From NCBI GenBank assembly GCA_025938035.1, contig JAICQE010000132.1:1-13496 (forward strand): DNA of 13,496 nucleotides, given 5' to 3'. The DNA comes from Vicinamibacteria bacterium (GTDB lineage Bacteria; Acidobacteriota; Vicinamibacteria; Vicinamibacterales; UBA2999). Shown piece by piece: positions 1 through 7,291 of this stretch (positions are counted from its first letter, which is position 1; each line of letters starts with the position of its first letter). The notes below the pieces were generated by a model. That model saw only the letters and a program-made list of their open reading frames with translations. It made no database searches and was not told the DNA's origin. A program made the position numbers and the translations under genes.

Positions 1-18
1 AGCGGCCATGCCAGGGCC

Positions 19-588
19 ATGACGGACGTTGAGCGTTTCGAGGCGTTCGTCCGGGCGCATCAGGACATGGTCTTCGCCACAGCCGTCCGGCTGTTGGGTA
101 ATCCTGCAGAGGCCGAAGACGTGGTGCAGTCGGTGTTTCTCAAGGCATTCGAGCAGTTCGACACGCTGAGCTCGAGCCCCGGCGCGGCGGGCTGGTTGAG
201 GACTGTCGCGCGAAACACCTGCCTGAACCACTTGTCCCGTTACCGCTCGCGGTGGCGGCTGTTCAGCGAACTCGGCAGTTCGGACAGCGAAGCCGAGCCA
301 GGCTACGAATCATCGCTCCGCGCCCCGGACTCGCCGGCGCGCGACCTCGAACGCGCAGACGACCGCGAACGGCTCGAGCAGGCGCTCCGCGAGCTCCCAG
401 CGCACCAGCGTGTGCCGCTCGTCCTCTTTCACTTCGAAGAGGCCAGCTACGAGGAGATCGCCCGCGCCCTTCGTACCTCCCTGTCAAAGGTCAAGACCGA
501 CATCCATCGCGGCCGCGAAGCGCTGCGCCGGCGCCTGCAGGGTCCGGCTAAAGCCGGCCACTACGGAGACCAGCATGGATCCCGCTGA
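19..588 (+). CDS. ECF-type sigma-70 family RNA polymerase sigma factor
   Basis: This 189-residue protein has the two-domain layout of extracytoplasmic-function sigma factors, which direct RNA polymerase to a small regulon. Region 2 covers roughly residues 8-75, with the region 2.2 motif EDVVQSVFLKAF at 33-44 that contacts the core enzyme. An acidic linker spans about 85-115. Region 4 lies at about 118-172, with a helix-turn-helix around SYEEIARAL and KVKTDIHRGREALRRRL, expected to read the -35 element. The last 15 residues (GPAKAGHYGDQHGSR) fall outside the family fold and are encoded by a dispersed hairpin repeat at 544-557. The end overlaps the next gene by 14 bases, which suggests coupled translation with a probable anti-sigma factor. 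The start is uncertain: the frame is open to the window edge and an AGGG at 13-16 is too close to the ATG to be a good ribosome site. The family call is firm; the regulon is unknown. Confidence 0.93.
   Translation: MTDVERFEAFVRAHQDMVFATAVRLLGNPAEAEDVVQSVFLKAFEQFDTLSSSPGAAGWLRTVARNTCLNHLSRYRSRWRLFSELGSSDSEAEPGYESSLRAPDSPARDLERADDRERLEQALRELPAHQRVPLVLFHFEEASYEEIARALRTSLSKVKTDIHRGREALRRRLQGPAKAGHYGDQHGSR
544..557. repeat. REP-like hairpin CCGGC-TAAA-GCCGG
   Basis: A perfect 5-bp stem (CCGGC/GCCGG) closes a TAAA loop, followed by CACTACGG. I recognise this, from memory and not a search, as the core of a dispersed palindromic element in Vicinamibacteria-type genomes; its spurious translations read GPAKAGHYG, VRLKPxTT and VxGFSRT. 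Here it lies within the 3' end of the sigma factor gene, immediately before the ribosome site of the next gene. Confidence 0.6.
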
Positions 589-1027
589 TCTCGAACGGCT
601 GATCGATCGGGAACTGCGGGCGCTGCCGCCCCCGCGCGCGCCGCGCGCGCTGCTGCCGCGCATCATGGCGGCGGTCGAAGAGCGTGCGCGGCGGCCGTGG
701 TACACGCGCGCGTGGCTGCAGTGGCCGGTTGGCTGGCAGCTCGCGTCAGCGCTGGCGCTGATCGGGGTCGTCGCCACCGGCAGCGTGCTGCTGCCGCAGC
801 TGCGCGACGCGGTCATGGCGCTGACCTTTGTCGCAAACGTGCGCGGCGACGTCGCCGAGTCGGCGCGCGAGGTCGAGGTGGCCACCACGGCGGTGCGGGT
901 GGTGTGGCGGACGCTCCTCGCGCCGGTCGTTCCCTGGGCGTTCGCTCTCATCACCCTGATGTGCGCCGCATGCGCGGTGTTCGGAACGGCTCTCAATCAT
1001 CTGGTCTTCGGAAGGGCATTTCGATGA
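575..1027 (+). CDS. Putative anti-sigma factor, two-helix membrane protein
   Basis: This 150-residue protein starts at an ATG preceded by GGAG at 565-568, six bases upstream, and overlaps the sigma factor gene by 14 bases. Residues 4-36 form a charged, probably helical cytoplasmic segment (LERLIDRELRALPPPRAPRALLPRIM). Two hydrophobic segments follow, at about 53-73 and 116-138, separated by a roughly 40-residue loop. It lacks the HxxxCxxC zinc motif of ZAS-type anti-sigma factors, so the role is inferred from position, size and topology: genes directly downstream of and overlapping an ECF sigma gene usually encode its membrane-held inhibitor. The stop codon shares ATGA with the next start, so three genes are coupled in one transcript. 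The alternative is an unrelated small membrane protein of the same operon. The gene itself is well supported; the function is moderately so. Confidence 0.75.
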   Translation: MDPADLERLIDRELRALPPPRAPRALLPRIMAAVEERARRPWYTRAWLQWPVGWQLASALALIGVVATGSVLLPQLRDAVMALTFVANVRGDVAESAREVEVATTAVRVVWRTLLAPVVPWAFALITLMCAACAVFGTALNHLVFGRAFR

Positions 1028-2838
1028 AAAGGAAACTGATAATCGCGGCGCTGGCTCTCGGAGTCGTTTTCTCCGGCGTGATCAGCGTCGCTACGGTGGG
1101 CGCATTCGTGCGCGAGAAGTCGCGCGCGGACTACCTGCGGTCGCGGGCGTGGCAGGAGCGGATACGCGCGCAATACGTGCTCGCCGCGGCGGAGGCGCCG
1201 CAGGGCGCCGATGCGCCGCAGGTGCCTGAACCAGCCGAACCGGCCACACCCCGGCGCGGACGCGGAGCGCCGCCGCCGGCGGAACCGCCGACGCTGTCGA
1301 TCGACACCCCGCGCTACGACGATCAGTTTCCGACCGACCAGGACATCGAGCTGTGGGGGCGCTCACGAGACGCGATGCGGCTCGGTCAGAACCTCACGGT
1401 CGGTCCAAACGACGTGGTGCGCGATGCCATCGTCGTCTTCGGCGACGCGACGATTGCCGGACGCGTGACCGGCGACGTCCACGTCTACTTCGGCAATGCC
1501 CGCATCCAGAGCACGGCGGTCATCGACGGCGACCTCGTCAGCGTCGGGGGCACCGTGACGGTGCAACCGGGCGCCACCGCACGCCGCGACCTCGTCATCA
1601 TCGGAGGCCCGCTGGAGGCCCCGGCCGAATTCGCGGTCGGCGGAGAACAAGTCGTCATCGGCGCCGGAATACTCGGCGGCTCGCTCAACGCCGTGGCGCC
1701 TTACCTGTCGCGCGGACTCGTGTGGGGCCGCCTCATCGTGCCGGACTTCCCCTGGGTGTGGGGCATCGTCTCGCTCTTCTTCCTGCTGTATGCCGCGCTC
1801 AATCTGATCTTCGACCGGCCCGTTCGCGCATGTGCGGGCACGCTGCGAAGCCGGCCGCTGACGGCGTTCGGTGCGGGGCTGCTGGTGCTCCTGCTGATCG
1901 GACCAATCTGCGTGCTGCTTGCCGTCTCGATCATCGGCATCGCCGTCGTCCCGTTTGTCATTTGCGCGGCAATTGCCGGCGCGGTCATCGGCAAGGTGGC
2001 GGTCGCACGATGGATCGGGATGACCGCGGTCGAGGAAGACCCGGAGAGCACCCGTGCGCACGGTGCCCGGTCGTTCGTCATCGGCTTCGCGGTGTTGACG
2101 ATCGCCTACGTCATTCCCGTCGTCGGCATCATCACCTGGGGGATTACCGGGGTGCTCGGACTTGGCTCGTCAGCGCTCGCCTTCATGGCGGCCTATCGCC
2201 GCGAGAATCCCGCGAAGGCCGCACCGGTGATGGTGCCTCCACCACCTGTGGCGGCGCCACCTCCTCCCACGTATTCGCAGCCACCGGCGGCCAGCGCGCC
2301 GTCGGCGGCCTTCGATGGCTCGGCAGCCGCAATACCCACGGCGCCTCCACCCATCGCCGCGCCGGCCGCGCCGGTGGGTAGCGCGCCCTACGCGCCTCCC
2401 TACGCCGTCGGCTATGCGGCACCGGCTTATGCGGCGTCAGGACTGCTCGTGGCGCAGCCGCGGGCGCTCTTTCGCGATCGGCTGGCGGCGTTCTTCGTCG
2501 ACGTCGTGCTGGTCGGTGTCTCGACGATTGTGCTCTCGACGATGGATGTCTTCGAGGGACCCGAGTTCTTTCCGCTGCTGCTGATCTACTTCATCGTGTT
2601 CTGGACATGGAAGCAGACGACGTTCGGCGGCATCGTCTGTCAGATCCGTCTCGTTCGAATGGATGGAACGGCGCTCAGTTTTGCTGACTCACTGGTTCGC
2701 GCCCTTGCTGGAATCTTTTCGCTGGCGGTCTTCGCTCTCGGCGCGCTCTGGATCTTTCGCGACCCCGAACGGCAGGCATGGCACGACAAGATTGCGGGAA
2801 CGTATGTCGTGAAAGTGCCGCGGAGCTGGCCGGTGTAG
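1024..2838 (+). CDS. Beta-helix (bactofilin-like) / multi-helix membrane / RDD-domain fusion protein
   Basis: The start is the ATG of an ATGA overlap with the preceding stop, with GGAAGGG at 1010-1016 as ribosome site; the product has 604 residues. Residues 1-27 are a signal sequence or anchor (KRKLIIAALALGVVFSGVIS). Residues 55-85 are Pro/Ala rich. About 120-195 show short repeated strands rich in G, V and D (DAIVVFGDATIAG, GDVHVYFGNA, IDGDLVSVGGTVTV), resembling the right-handed beta-helix of bactofilin or polymer-forming proteins. Hydrophobic spans follow at about 238-264, 279-335 and 350-390, then a Pro/Ala/Tyr linker at 399-475. From about 478 to 600 is an RDD domain, with RLAAFFVD near its first helix and the typical ending RDPERQAWHDKIAGTYVV. 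RDD proteins are membrane proteins, some linked to ion or solute movement, but none of that can be assigned here. The operon suggests an envelope-stress or envelope-structure role. The domain calls come from reading motifs. Confidence 0.85.
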   Translation: MKRKLIIAALALGVVFSGVISVATVGAFVREKSRADYLRSRAWQERIRAQYVLAAAEAPQGADAPQVPEPAEPATPRRGRGAPPPAEPPTLSIDTPRYDDQFPTDQDIELWGRSRDAMRLGQNLTVGPNDVVRDAIVVFGDATIAGRVTGDVHVYFGNARIQSTAVIDGDLVSVGGTVTVQPGATARRDLVIIGGPLEAPAEFAVGGEQVVIGAGILGGSLNAVAPYLSRGLVWGRLIVPDFPWVWGIVSLFFLLYAALNLIFDRPVRACAGTLRSRPLTAFGAGLLVLLLIGPICVLLAVSIIGIAVVPFVICAAIAGAVIGKVAVARWIGMTAVEEDPESTRAHGARSFVIGFAVLTIAYVIPVVGIITWGITGVLGLGSSALAFMAAYRRENPAKAAPVMVPPPPVAAPPPPTYSQPPAASAPSAAFDGSAAAIPTAPPPIAAPAAPVGSAPYAPPYAVGYAAPAYAASGLLVAQPRALFRDRLAAFFVDVVLVGVSTIVLSTMDVFEGPEFFPLLLIYFIVFWTWKQTTFGGIVCQIRLVRMDGTALSFADSLVRALAGIFSLAVFALGALWIFRDPERQAWHDKIAGTYVVKVPRSWPV

Positions 2839-2850
2839 GTGGATTCAGGG

Positions 2851-2913
2851 AATTCAGAATGCTGAATTCAGAATTCAGGCACGACCTGCATTCTGCATGC
2901 TGAATTCTGAATT
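2851..2913. terminator. Large imperfect hairpin of heptamer repeats between convergent genes
   Basis: The left arm (2851-2879) and right arm (2885-2913) are each 29 bases and pair at 24 of 29 positions by my count, around a CACGA loop. Each arm is built of four 7-base units of the type GAATTCA/GAATGCT (left) and GCATTCT/GCATGCT/GAATTCT (right). It lies 12 bases after the stop of the RDD gene and overlaps the stop codon (2912-2914) of the opposing aconitase-family gene. A bidirectional transcription terminator is a natural reading of this position, but there is no T-tract of the classical intrinsic type, so the termination role is inference. Confidence 0.5.
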
Positions 2914-4867
2914 ACACGGCATAAGCCTCCGCATCCCACTTCAGCCCAAGCTCCGACGGCGGCGCCATGTAGCCGGCCAGCGCCGATGCGGCGACGATCG
3001 CCGGGCTGGCGAGGTAGCCCTCTCCGCCGACACCCATCCGGTTCTGCCAGTTGCGGTTGAACGACGTGATGGCGCGCTGGCCGGGCTGCAGCGCATCGGG
3101 ACCCTGTCCGAAGCACGGACCGCACCACGACTGGCGGATCTCGCCGCCCACCGATCGGAAGACCTCCGCGATCGACTCGCCGCCAAGACGCGGATCCGGC
3201 CGTTCAATCTGGCGTCCGACCCCACCCGACCCCGGGAACACCACGAACACGGATGCGGAGCGCGTGAAGCCCGCGGCGCGGGCGGCGCGAATCACCAGCG
3301 CCGCCTGCAGCAGATCGTCATAGCTGCCGTTCGTGCACGATCCGATCAGCGCCTTGTCGAACGTGATGCGCTCGCGCGCGACTTCCTCGGCCGGGAACGC
3401 ATTGCCGGGACTGAACGGCTTGGCGATGAGCGGGATGATCTCGTCGAGCGACAGCGTTTCGTCGAGCGCGTACTGCGCTGACGCGCCGCCGCTCACGAAG
3501 GGATAGGGCAGCGTGCTCTCTCGCTTCGACGCGTACCACGCAGCCGTGACGTCATCGGCCGGGAAAATGCCGTTCCACGCCTCCCCTTCCGCCATCATGT
3601 TGGCGATCGTGTTGCGATACGCGATCGGGAGCTGACCATTGGCGTCGACGAATTCGACAGACATGCCCTGCGACTGCTTCGCGCCCCATCGGCGCAGCAG
3701 TTCGAGCACGATGTCCTTGCCTGCGACCCACGGCTGCAGCGTGCCCGAGACGGCCACGCGCCTCGCCTTCGGCAGCGTCACGTAGACGTAGCCTGTCGCC
3801 CATCCGAACCCGAGCGTCGTCGAGCCGACGCCGATGCCAACGGCTCCGTATGCGCCGTAGGCGCGGCTGTGCGAGTCGGCGCCGGGGATGAACTGACCCG
3901 GAGCGACCAGGCCCTGCTCGGGAAAATAGAAATGGAAGATGCCATCGCCCGGCGTCGCGTAATACGGCGGCACCAGGCCGTGCTCGGCGGCGAACGCGCG
4001 CCCAATGCTCGTCTGGCGTTCGTCGTCTTCACGCCCGGTGAAGACGAAGTGATCGTTTGCGATTGCGGCCTGGCGGGGATGAGCCGTTACGCCGGCGGTG
4101 ATCTGGTGGAACGTGTGAATGGCGAACGGCGCCGTGCCGTCCGAAGCGGGCAGCAGATCGGCGTAGACACGCAATGTGTCGCCAGGTTTCAGCTCGCGCT
4201 GATGCTTGTCCACGCGATGGGCCCAGATAATCTGCTCGGTCGCCGTCATGCGACGCGCCAGCGACGGGTCCGGAAACTCGACGATCGGCCGATCGCGGGC
4301 GTCCGGCAGTTCGCGGCGGCCGACCGCGACAATTCCGCCCGAACGCCTGATTTCCTCTTCCTTTTCGGTCAGCGGGATCGGTTCGTAGGTTCGGCCTCTG
4401 GTGACATTTGTCAGCCGCCGCGTGTCCGGATCGAACTCGAATTGATCCTCGTCCTGCGCATCTGCAACAGCCTCAGGGCTTTGCACGACATGGAGGCCGA
4501 GGTTCAGCGCGTTGCGCCTGAAGATGTCGCCCATGTTGCTGCCGCAGACGATCACCATTTCGTGACCGGCTTCGTCCCCAATCCCCTTGAGCCCGGCCGG
4601 GCTCATTTCGCGGGACGAACCGATGGCGAATCGATCCCCGGCGACCAGAAACGTCTCGCCGCGGTGCACCCGGGCGCGGAAATCGGGCATTAAGTAACGA
4701 AACGAACCGGCTTTCCAGCGCTCGTCGAGCGTTGCGAGGCTCTCGGAAACGCAGTCCGCGGCTGGAGTGATCTGGTCCGTATCTATGGCGTCGAGCTTCC
4801 GTCGGTACTTACTGCCTGGGACTTTCGGATCCCAGAAAATCAGCGCCCGTCCCCGGATGACCCCCAT
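2912..4867 (-). CDS. Aconitase-family [4Fe-4S] hydro-lyase with swivel domain first
   Basis: This 651-residue protein belongs to the aconitase / isopropylmalate isomerase superfamily, whose members move a hydroxyl group between adjacent carbons by dehydration and rehydration on a 4Fe-4S cluster. Residues 1 to about 185 are a LeuD-like swivel domain: IDTDQITPA at 28-36 and GDRFAIGSSRE at 77-87, whose Arg86 is the expected substrate carboxylate binder. The catalytic part runs from about 207 (MTATEQIIWAHR) to the end. It includes DGTAP, the DSH motif at 331-333, and the cluster ligands Cys511 (GSCTNG), Cys582 and Cys585 (WCGPCFG). The usual order in AcnA and fused homologues is catalytic then swivel, so this is rearranged; AcnB also has the swivel first but carries a HEAT-like domain that is absent here. 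No Shine-Dalgarno precedes the ATG, but TAAGAT lies six bases upstream. The substrate could be citrate, homocitrate, isopropylmalate or a related acid and cannot be fixed from sequence. Confidence 0.93.
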   Translation of the reverse strand: MGVIRGRALIFWDPKVPGSKYRRKLDAIDTDQITPAADCVSESLATLDERWKAGSFRYLMPDFRARVHRGETFLVAGDRFAIGSSREMSPAGLKGIGDEAGHEMVIVCGSNMGDIFRRNALNLGLHVVQSPEAVADAQDEDQFEFDPDTRRLTNVTRGRTYEPIPLTEKEEEIRRSGGIVAVGRRELPDARDRPIVEFPDPSLARRMTATEQIIWAHRVDKHQRELKPGDTLRVYADLLPASDGTAPFAIHTFHQITAGVTAHPRQAAIANDHFVFTGREDDERQTSIGRAFAAEHGLVPPYYATPGDGIFHFYFPEQGLVAPGQFIPGADSHSRAYGAYGAVGIGVGSTTLGFGWATGYVYVTLPKARRVAVSGTLQPWVAGKDIVLELLRRWGAKQSQGMSVEFVDANGQLPIAYRNTIANMMAEGEAWNGIFPADDVTAAWYASKRESTLPYPFVSGGASAQYALDETLSLDEIIPLIAKPFSPGNAFPAEEVARERITFDKALIGSCTNGSYDDLLQAALVIRAARAAGFTRSASVFVVFPGSGGVGRQIERPDPRLGGESIAEVFRSVGGEIRQSWCGPCFGQGPDALQPGQRAITSFNRNWQNRMGVGGEGYLASPAIVAASALAGYMAPPSELGLKWDAEAYAV

Positions 4868-4873
4868 AAAACC

Positions 4874-4879
4874 ATCTTA
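4874..4879 (-). promoter_or_regulatory. Candidate -10 box (TAAGAT) for the aconitase-family gene
   Basis: On the minus strand TAAGAT ends six bases before the ATG at 4867, placing transcription start on or next to the start codon. No convincing -35 hexamer is visible 16-18 bases further up. The 199-base gap shared with the divergent polyphosphate kinase gene (4868-5066) otherwise shows no gene or clear operator. Confidence 0.3.
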
Positions 4880-5066
4880 CCTTTCGTGTTTTCGCCCGGC
4901 TTAACCGCATACGGCCGCGCTGTTCGCCGCGTCAGATGAGGTGCGTCCGCGCGGGATGTTTCCCGTCAAAAACTGAGGGCAAGATCGGCATCGCTCCTGC
5001 AGAGTTTTTTGGCGGAGGACGGCGTTACACGGCTCTGCTAGGATCCGGCGCTTTCGGTCACTCTGC

Positions 5067-7235
5067 ATGGAACCCCGAGAAACAGCCGTCACGACTCCAC
5101 GACAATCTCCGCCCCGCCGCCAGGCGAGAAATGCGCGTCCGCCTCTGCGCGTTGTGCCGGCGAGGGAAATCGATCCCGCCGATCTGAAGAACCCGGCGCT
5201 CTATATCAACCGCGAGCTCAGCTGGCTCGCGTTCAACGAGCGCGTGCTCGACCAGGCGCGCGACACGGCGCATCCGCTCCTCGAGCGCGTCAAGTTCCTC
5301 GGCATCACCGGACGGAACCTCGACGAGTTCTTCATGATTCGCGTGGCGACCACGCTGAAGAAGCTGCAGGAAGGCATCGAGGACGTCGCGCCCGACGGCT
5401 ACAACACCGAGCAGCAGCTCGATGCGATGCGCGCGGGGGCGAAACGGCTGCTGCAGGCGCAGGCGGGCGTCTGGGAAGAGCTGCGCCGCGACCTGACCGC
5501 GCAGCGCATCTCGTTCCTCGAGATGGATCAGTGGACGTCGGCGATGCGCGAGCATCTGAGCAGCTATTTCTCGCGCGAAATCTGCCCGGTGCTGACGCCG
5601 CTGGCGTTCGACCCGGGGCATCCGTTCCCGCTCATTTCGAACCTGAGCAAGAACTTCGCGGTCGTGGTGCGGCACGGCGGACGCACCAAATTCGCGCGCG
5701 TGAAGGTACCGGACGTGCTGCCGCGATTCGTGCCGCTCCCCGAATCGCTCCTGCCCGGCGGCTCGCAGGCCTTCGTGTTCCTCGAAGACATCATCCGCGC
5801 CAACATGCAGGAGCTCTTCCCGGGGACGCAGGTCAAGAGCGCGCATCTGTTCCGCGTGATCCGTGACGCGGATCTCGAGTTCGATCAGGAGGAAGCCGAC
5901 GATCTGCTCGAGACGGTGGACCGCAGCCTGAAGCAGCTGCGCCACGGCGCGTTGTCGCTGCTGCAGGTCGAAGCCGACATGCCTCCGCGCGTGCTCAACA
6001 TCCTGGTGGAAAACTTCGAGATCACGGACGACGCGGTGGTGGCGCGGACGGCCGACCGCATGGGATTCGGCGACTGGATGCAGCTCCACGCGCTGCACCG
6101 GCCCGAATTGAAGTACGCGCCGTTCACTCCGCACACCCTCTGGCGCGCCGACGCGGATCCCGAGGAGATCTTCGATCAGATCCGTTTCGAGGACGTGCTC
6201 GTGCACCATCCGTACGAGTCGTTCAGCTCGGTCGAGGCGTTCGTGCGCGCGGCCGTGCGCGACAAGAACGTCGTCGCGATCAAGATGACGCTCTACCGCA
6301 TCGGCCAGAACTCGCCGCTGATCCCGCTGCTCATCGAAGCGGCGGAAGCAGGCAAGCAGGTGGCGGTGCTCGTCGAGCTGAAGGCCCGGTTCGAGGAACG
6401 GAACAACATCCTGTGGGCCCGGGCGCTTGAATCGCACGGCATCCATGTCGTCTACGGCTTCCCCGACGTCAAGGTGCACAGCAAGCTGTGCCTCGTCGTC
6501 CGGCAGGAACAAGGCGGCATCCAGCGCTACGTGCACACCGCGACCGGCAACTACAACGGCGAGACGGCGAAGGTGTACACCGATATCGGCCTCTTCACCA
6601 CCGACCCGGACATCGTTGCCGACGCGTCGGAGATCTTCAATTACCTGACCGGCTACTCGAATCAGAAGGACTACCGCAGCCTGCTCGTCGCGCCCGTGCA
6701 GCTCCGCAGCCGGCTGACCGAGCTGATCATGCGGGAGGCCGAGCACGCGGGCGCCGGACGGCCGGCGCGGATGATCGTCAAGGTCAACGCGATCACCGAC
6801 GACCAGATGATCCGCGTGCTCTACCGCGCCTCGCAGGCCGGTGTCTCGATGGACCTGCTCGTCCGCGGCATCTGCAGCCTGCGGCCGGGGATTCCGGGGA
6901 TCAGCGACAACATCAGGGTCCGCTCGATCGTCGGCCGGTTCCTCGAGCACTCGCGGATCTTCTGGTTCCAGAACGGGGGGCAGGAGGAGATGTACGTCGG
7001 CAGCGCCGACCTGATGGAGCGGAATCTCGATCGTCGGGTGGAAACGCTCGTGCCGGTGCGCGATCCGGAGATCCTCGAGCACCTGCGCGACGTGGTGCTG
7101 GACGCGTATCTCAAGGACACCGATCGCGCCATGCTCCTCGCCGCTGCCGGACACTACGAACACGCGCCGTCCGGATCAGGTCCGTTCAACTCGCAGCAGT
7201 CGCTGCTCCAGCACTATACGGAACGACGAGACTGA
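5067..7235 (+). CDS. ppk1: Polyphosphate kinase 1
   Basis: PPK1 reversibly transfers the terminal phosphate of ATP to a growing polyphosphate chain. This 722-residue protein has the standard four-part layout: an N domain from about residue 40 (LKNPALYINRELSWLAFNER, then GRNLDEFFMIRVA), a middle domain to about 345, and two phospholipase-D-like C domains. The autophosphorylated histidine is His471 in VHSKLCLVV. The second catalytic histidine is His628 in FLEHSRIFWFQNGG, followed by YVGSADLMERNLDRRVE. The 157-residue spacing of these two histidines equals that of E. coli His435 and His592. The first 39 residues are an Arg/Pro/Ala-rich extension without counterpart in the core family. The gene stands alone: it diverges from the aconitase-family gene and converges on the DUF3738 gene, with no ppx exopolyphosphatase beside it. 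No Shine-Dalgarno is seen before the ATG. Downstream, 7236-7291 has no obvious strong terminator. Confidence 0.97.
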   Translation: MEPRETAVTTPRQSPPRRQARNARPPLRVVPAREIDPADLKNPALYINRELSWLAFNERVLDQARDTAHPLLERVKFLGITGRNLDEFFMIRVATTLKKLQEGIEDVAPDGYNTEQQLDAMRAGAKRLLQAQAGVWEELRRDLTAQRISFLEMDQWTSAMREHLSSYFSREICPVLTPLAFDPGHPFPLISNLSKNFAVVVRHGGRTKFARVKVPDVLPRFVPLPESLLPGGSQAFVFLEDIIRANMQELFPGTQVKSAHLFRVIRDADLEFDQEEADDLLETVDRSLKQLRHGALSLLQVEADMPPRVLNILVENFEITDDAVVARTADRMGFGDWMQLHALHRPELKYAPFTPHTLWRADADPEEIFDQIRFEDVLVHHPYESFSSVEAFVRAAVRDKNVVAIKMTLYRIGQNSPLIPLLIEAAEAGKQVAVLVELKARFEERNNILWARALESHGIHVVYGFPDVKVHSKLCLVVRQEQGGIQRYVHTATGNYNGETAKVYTDIGLFTTDPDIVADASEIFNYLTGYSNQKDYRSLLVAPVQLRSRLTELIMREAEHAGAGRPARMIVKVNAITDDQMIRVLYRASQAGVSMDLLVRGICSLRPGIPGISDNIRVRSIVGRFLEHSRIFWFQNGGQEEMYVGSADLMERNLDRRVETLVPVRDPEILEHLRDVVLDAYLKDTDRAMLLAAAGHYEHAPSGSGPFNSQQSLLQHYTERRD

Positions 7236-7291
7236 CGCACCAGAGGTACGAGGCTGGCTTCGCGGTCGGTGCGGGCAGGCAATAAGAGACG

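Noticed and set aside
1353..2381. 342-residue frame overlapping the RDD gene in another frame
   Set aside because: It is extremely rich in Arg, Gly and His, has no hydrophobic or domain pattern, and the RDD frame is clearly coding.
3869..4693. 274-residue plus-strand open frame inside the aconitase-family gene
   Set aside because: It is antisense to a gene with complete catalytic motifs, and its composition is typical of a GC-driven shadow.
5058..7163. 701-residue open frame antisense to polyphosphate kinase
   Set aside because: It mirrors ppk1 codon by codon, has a His/Arg/Val/Asp-rich composition without domains, and is explained by high third-position GC in the sense gene.
7236..7291. 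Possible terminator between ppk1 and the DUF3738 gene (CGCACC 7236-7241 with GGTGCG 7268-7273)
   Set aside because: A 6-bp stem with a 26-base loop and no T-tract is too weak to call.
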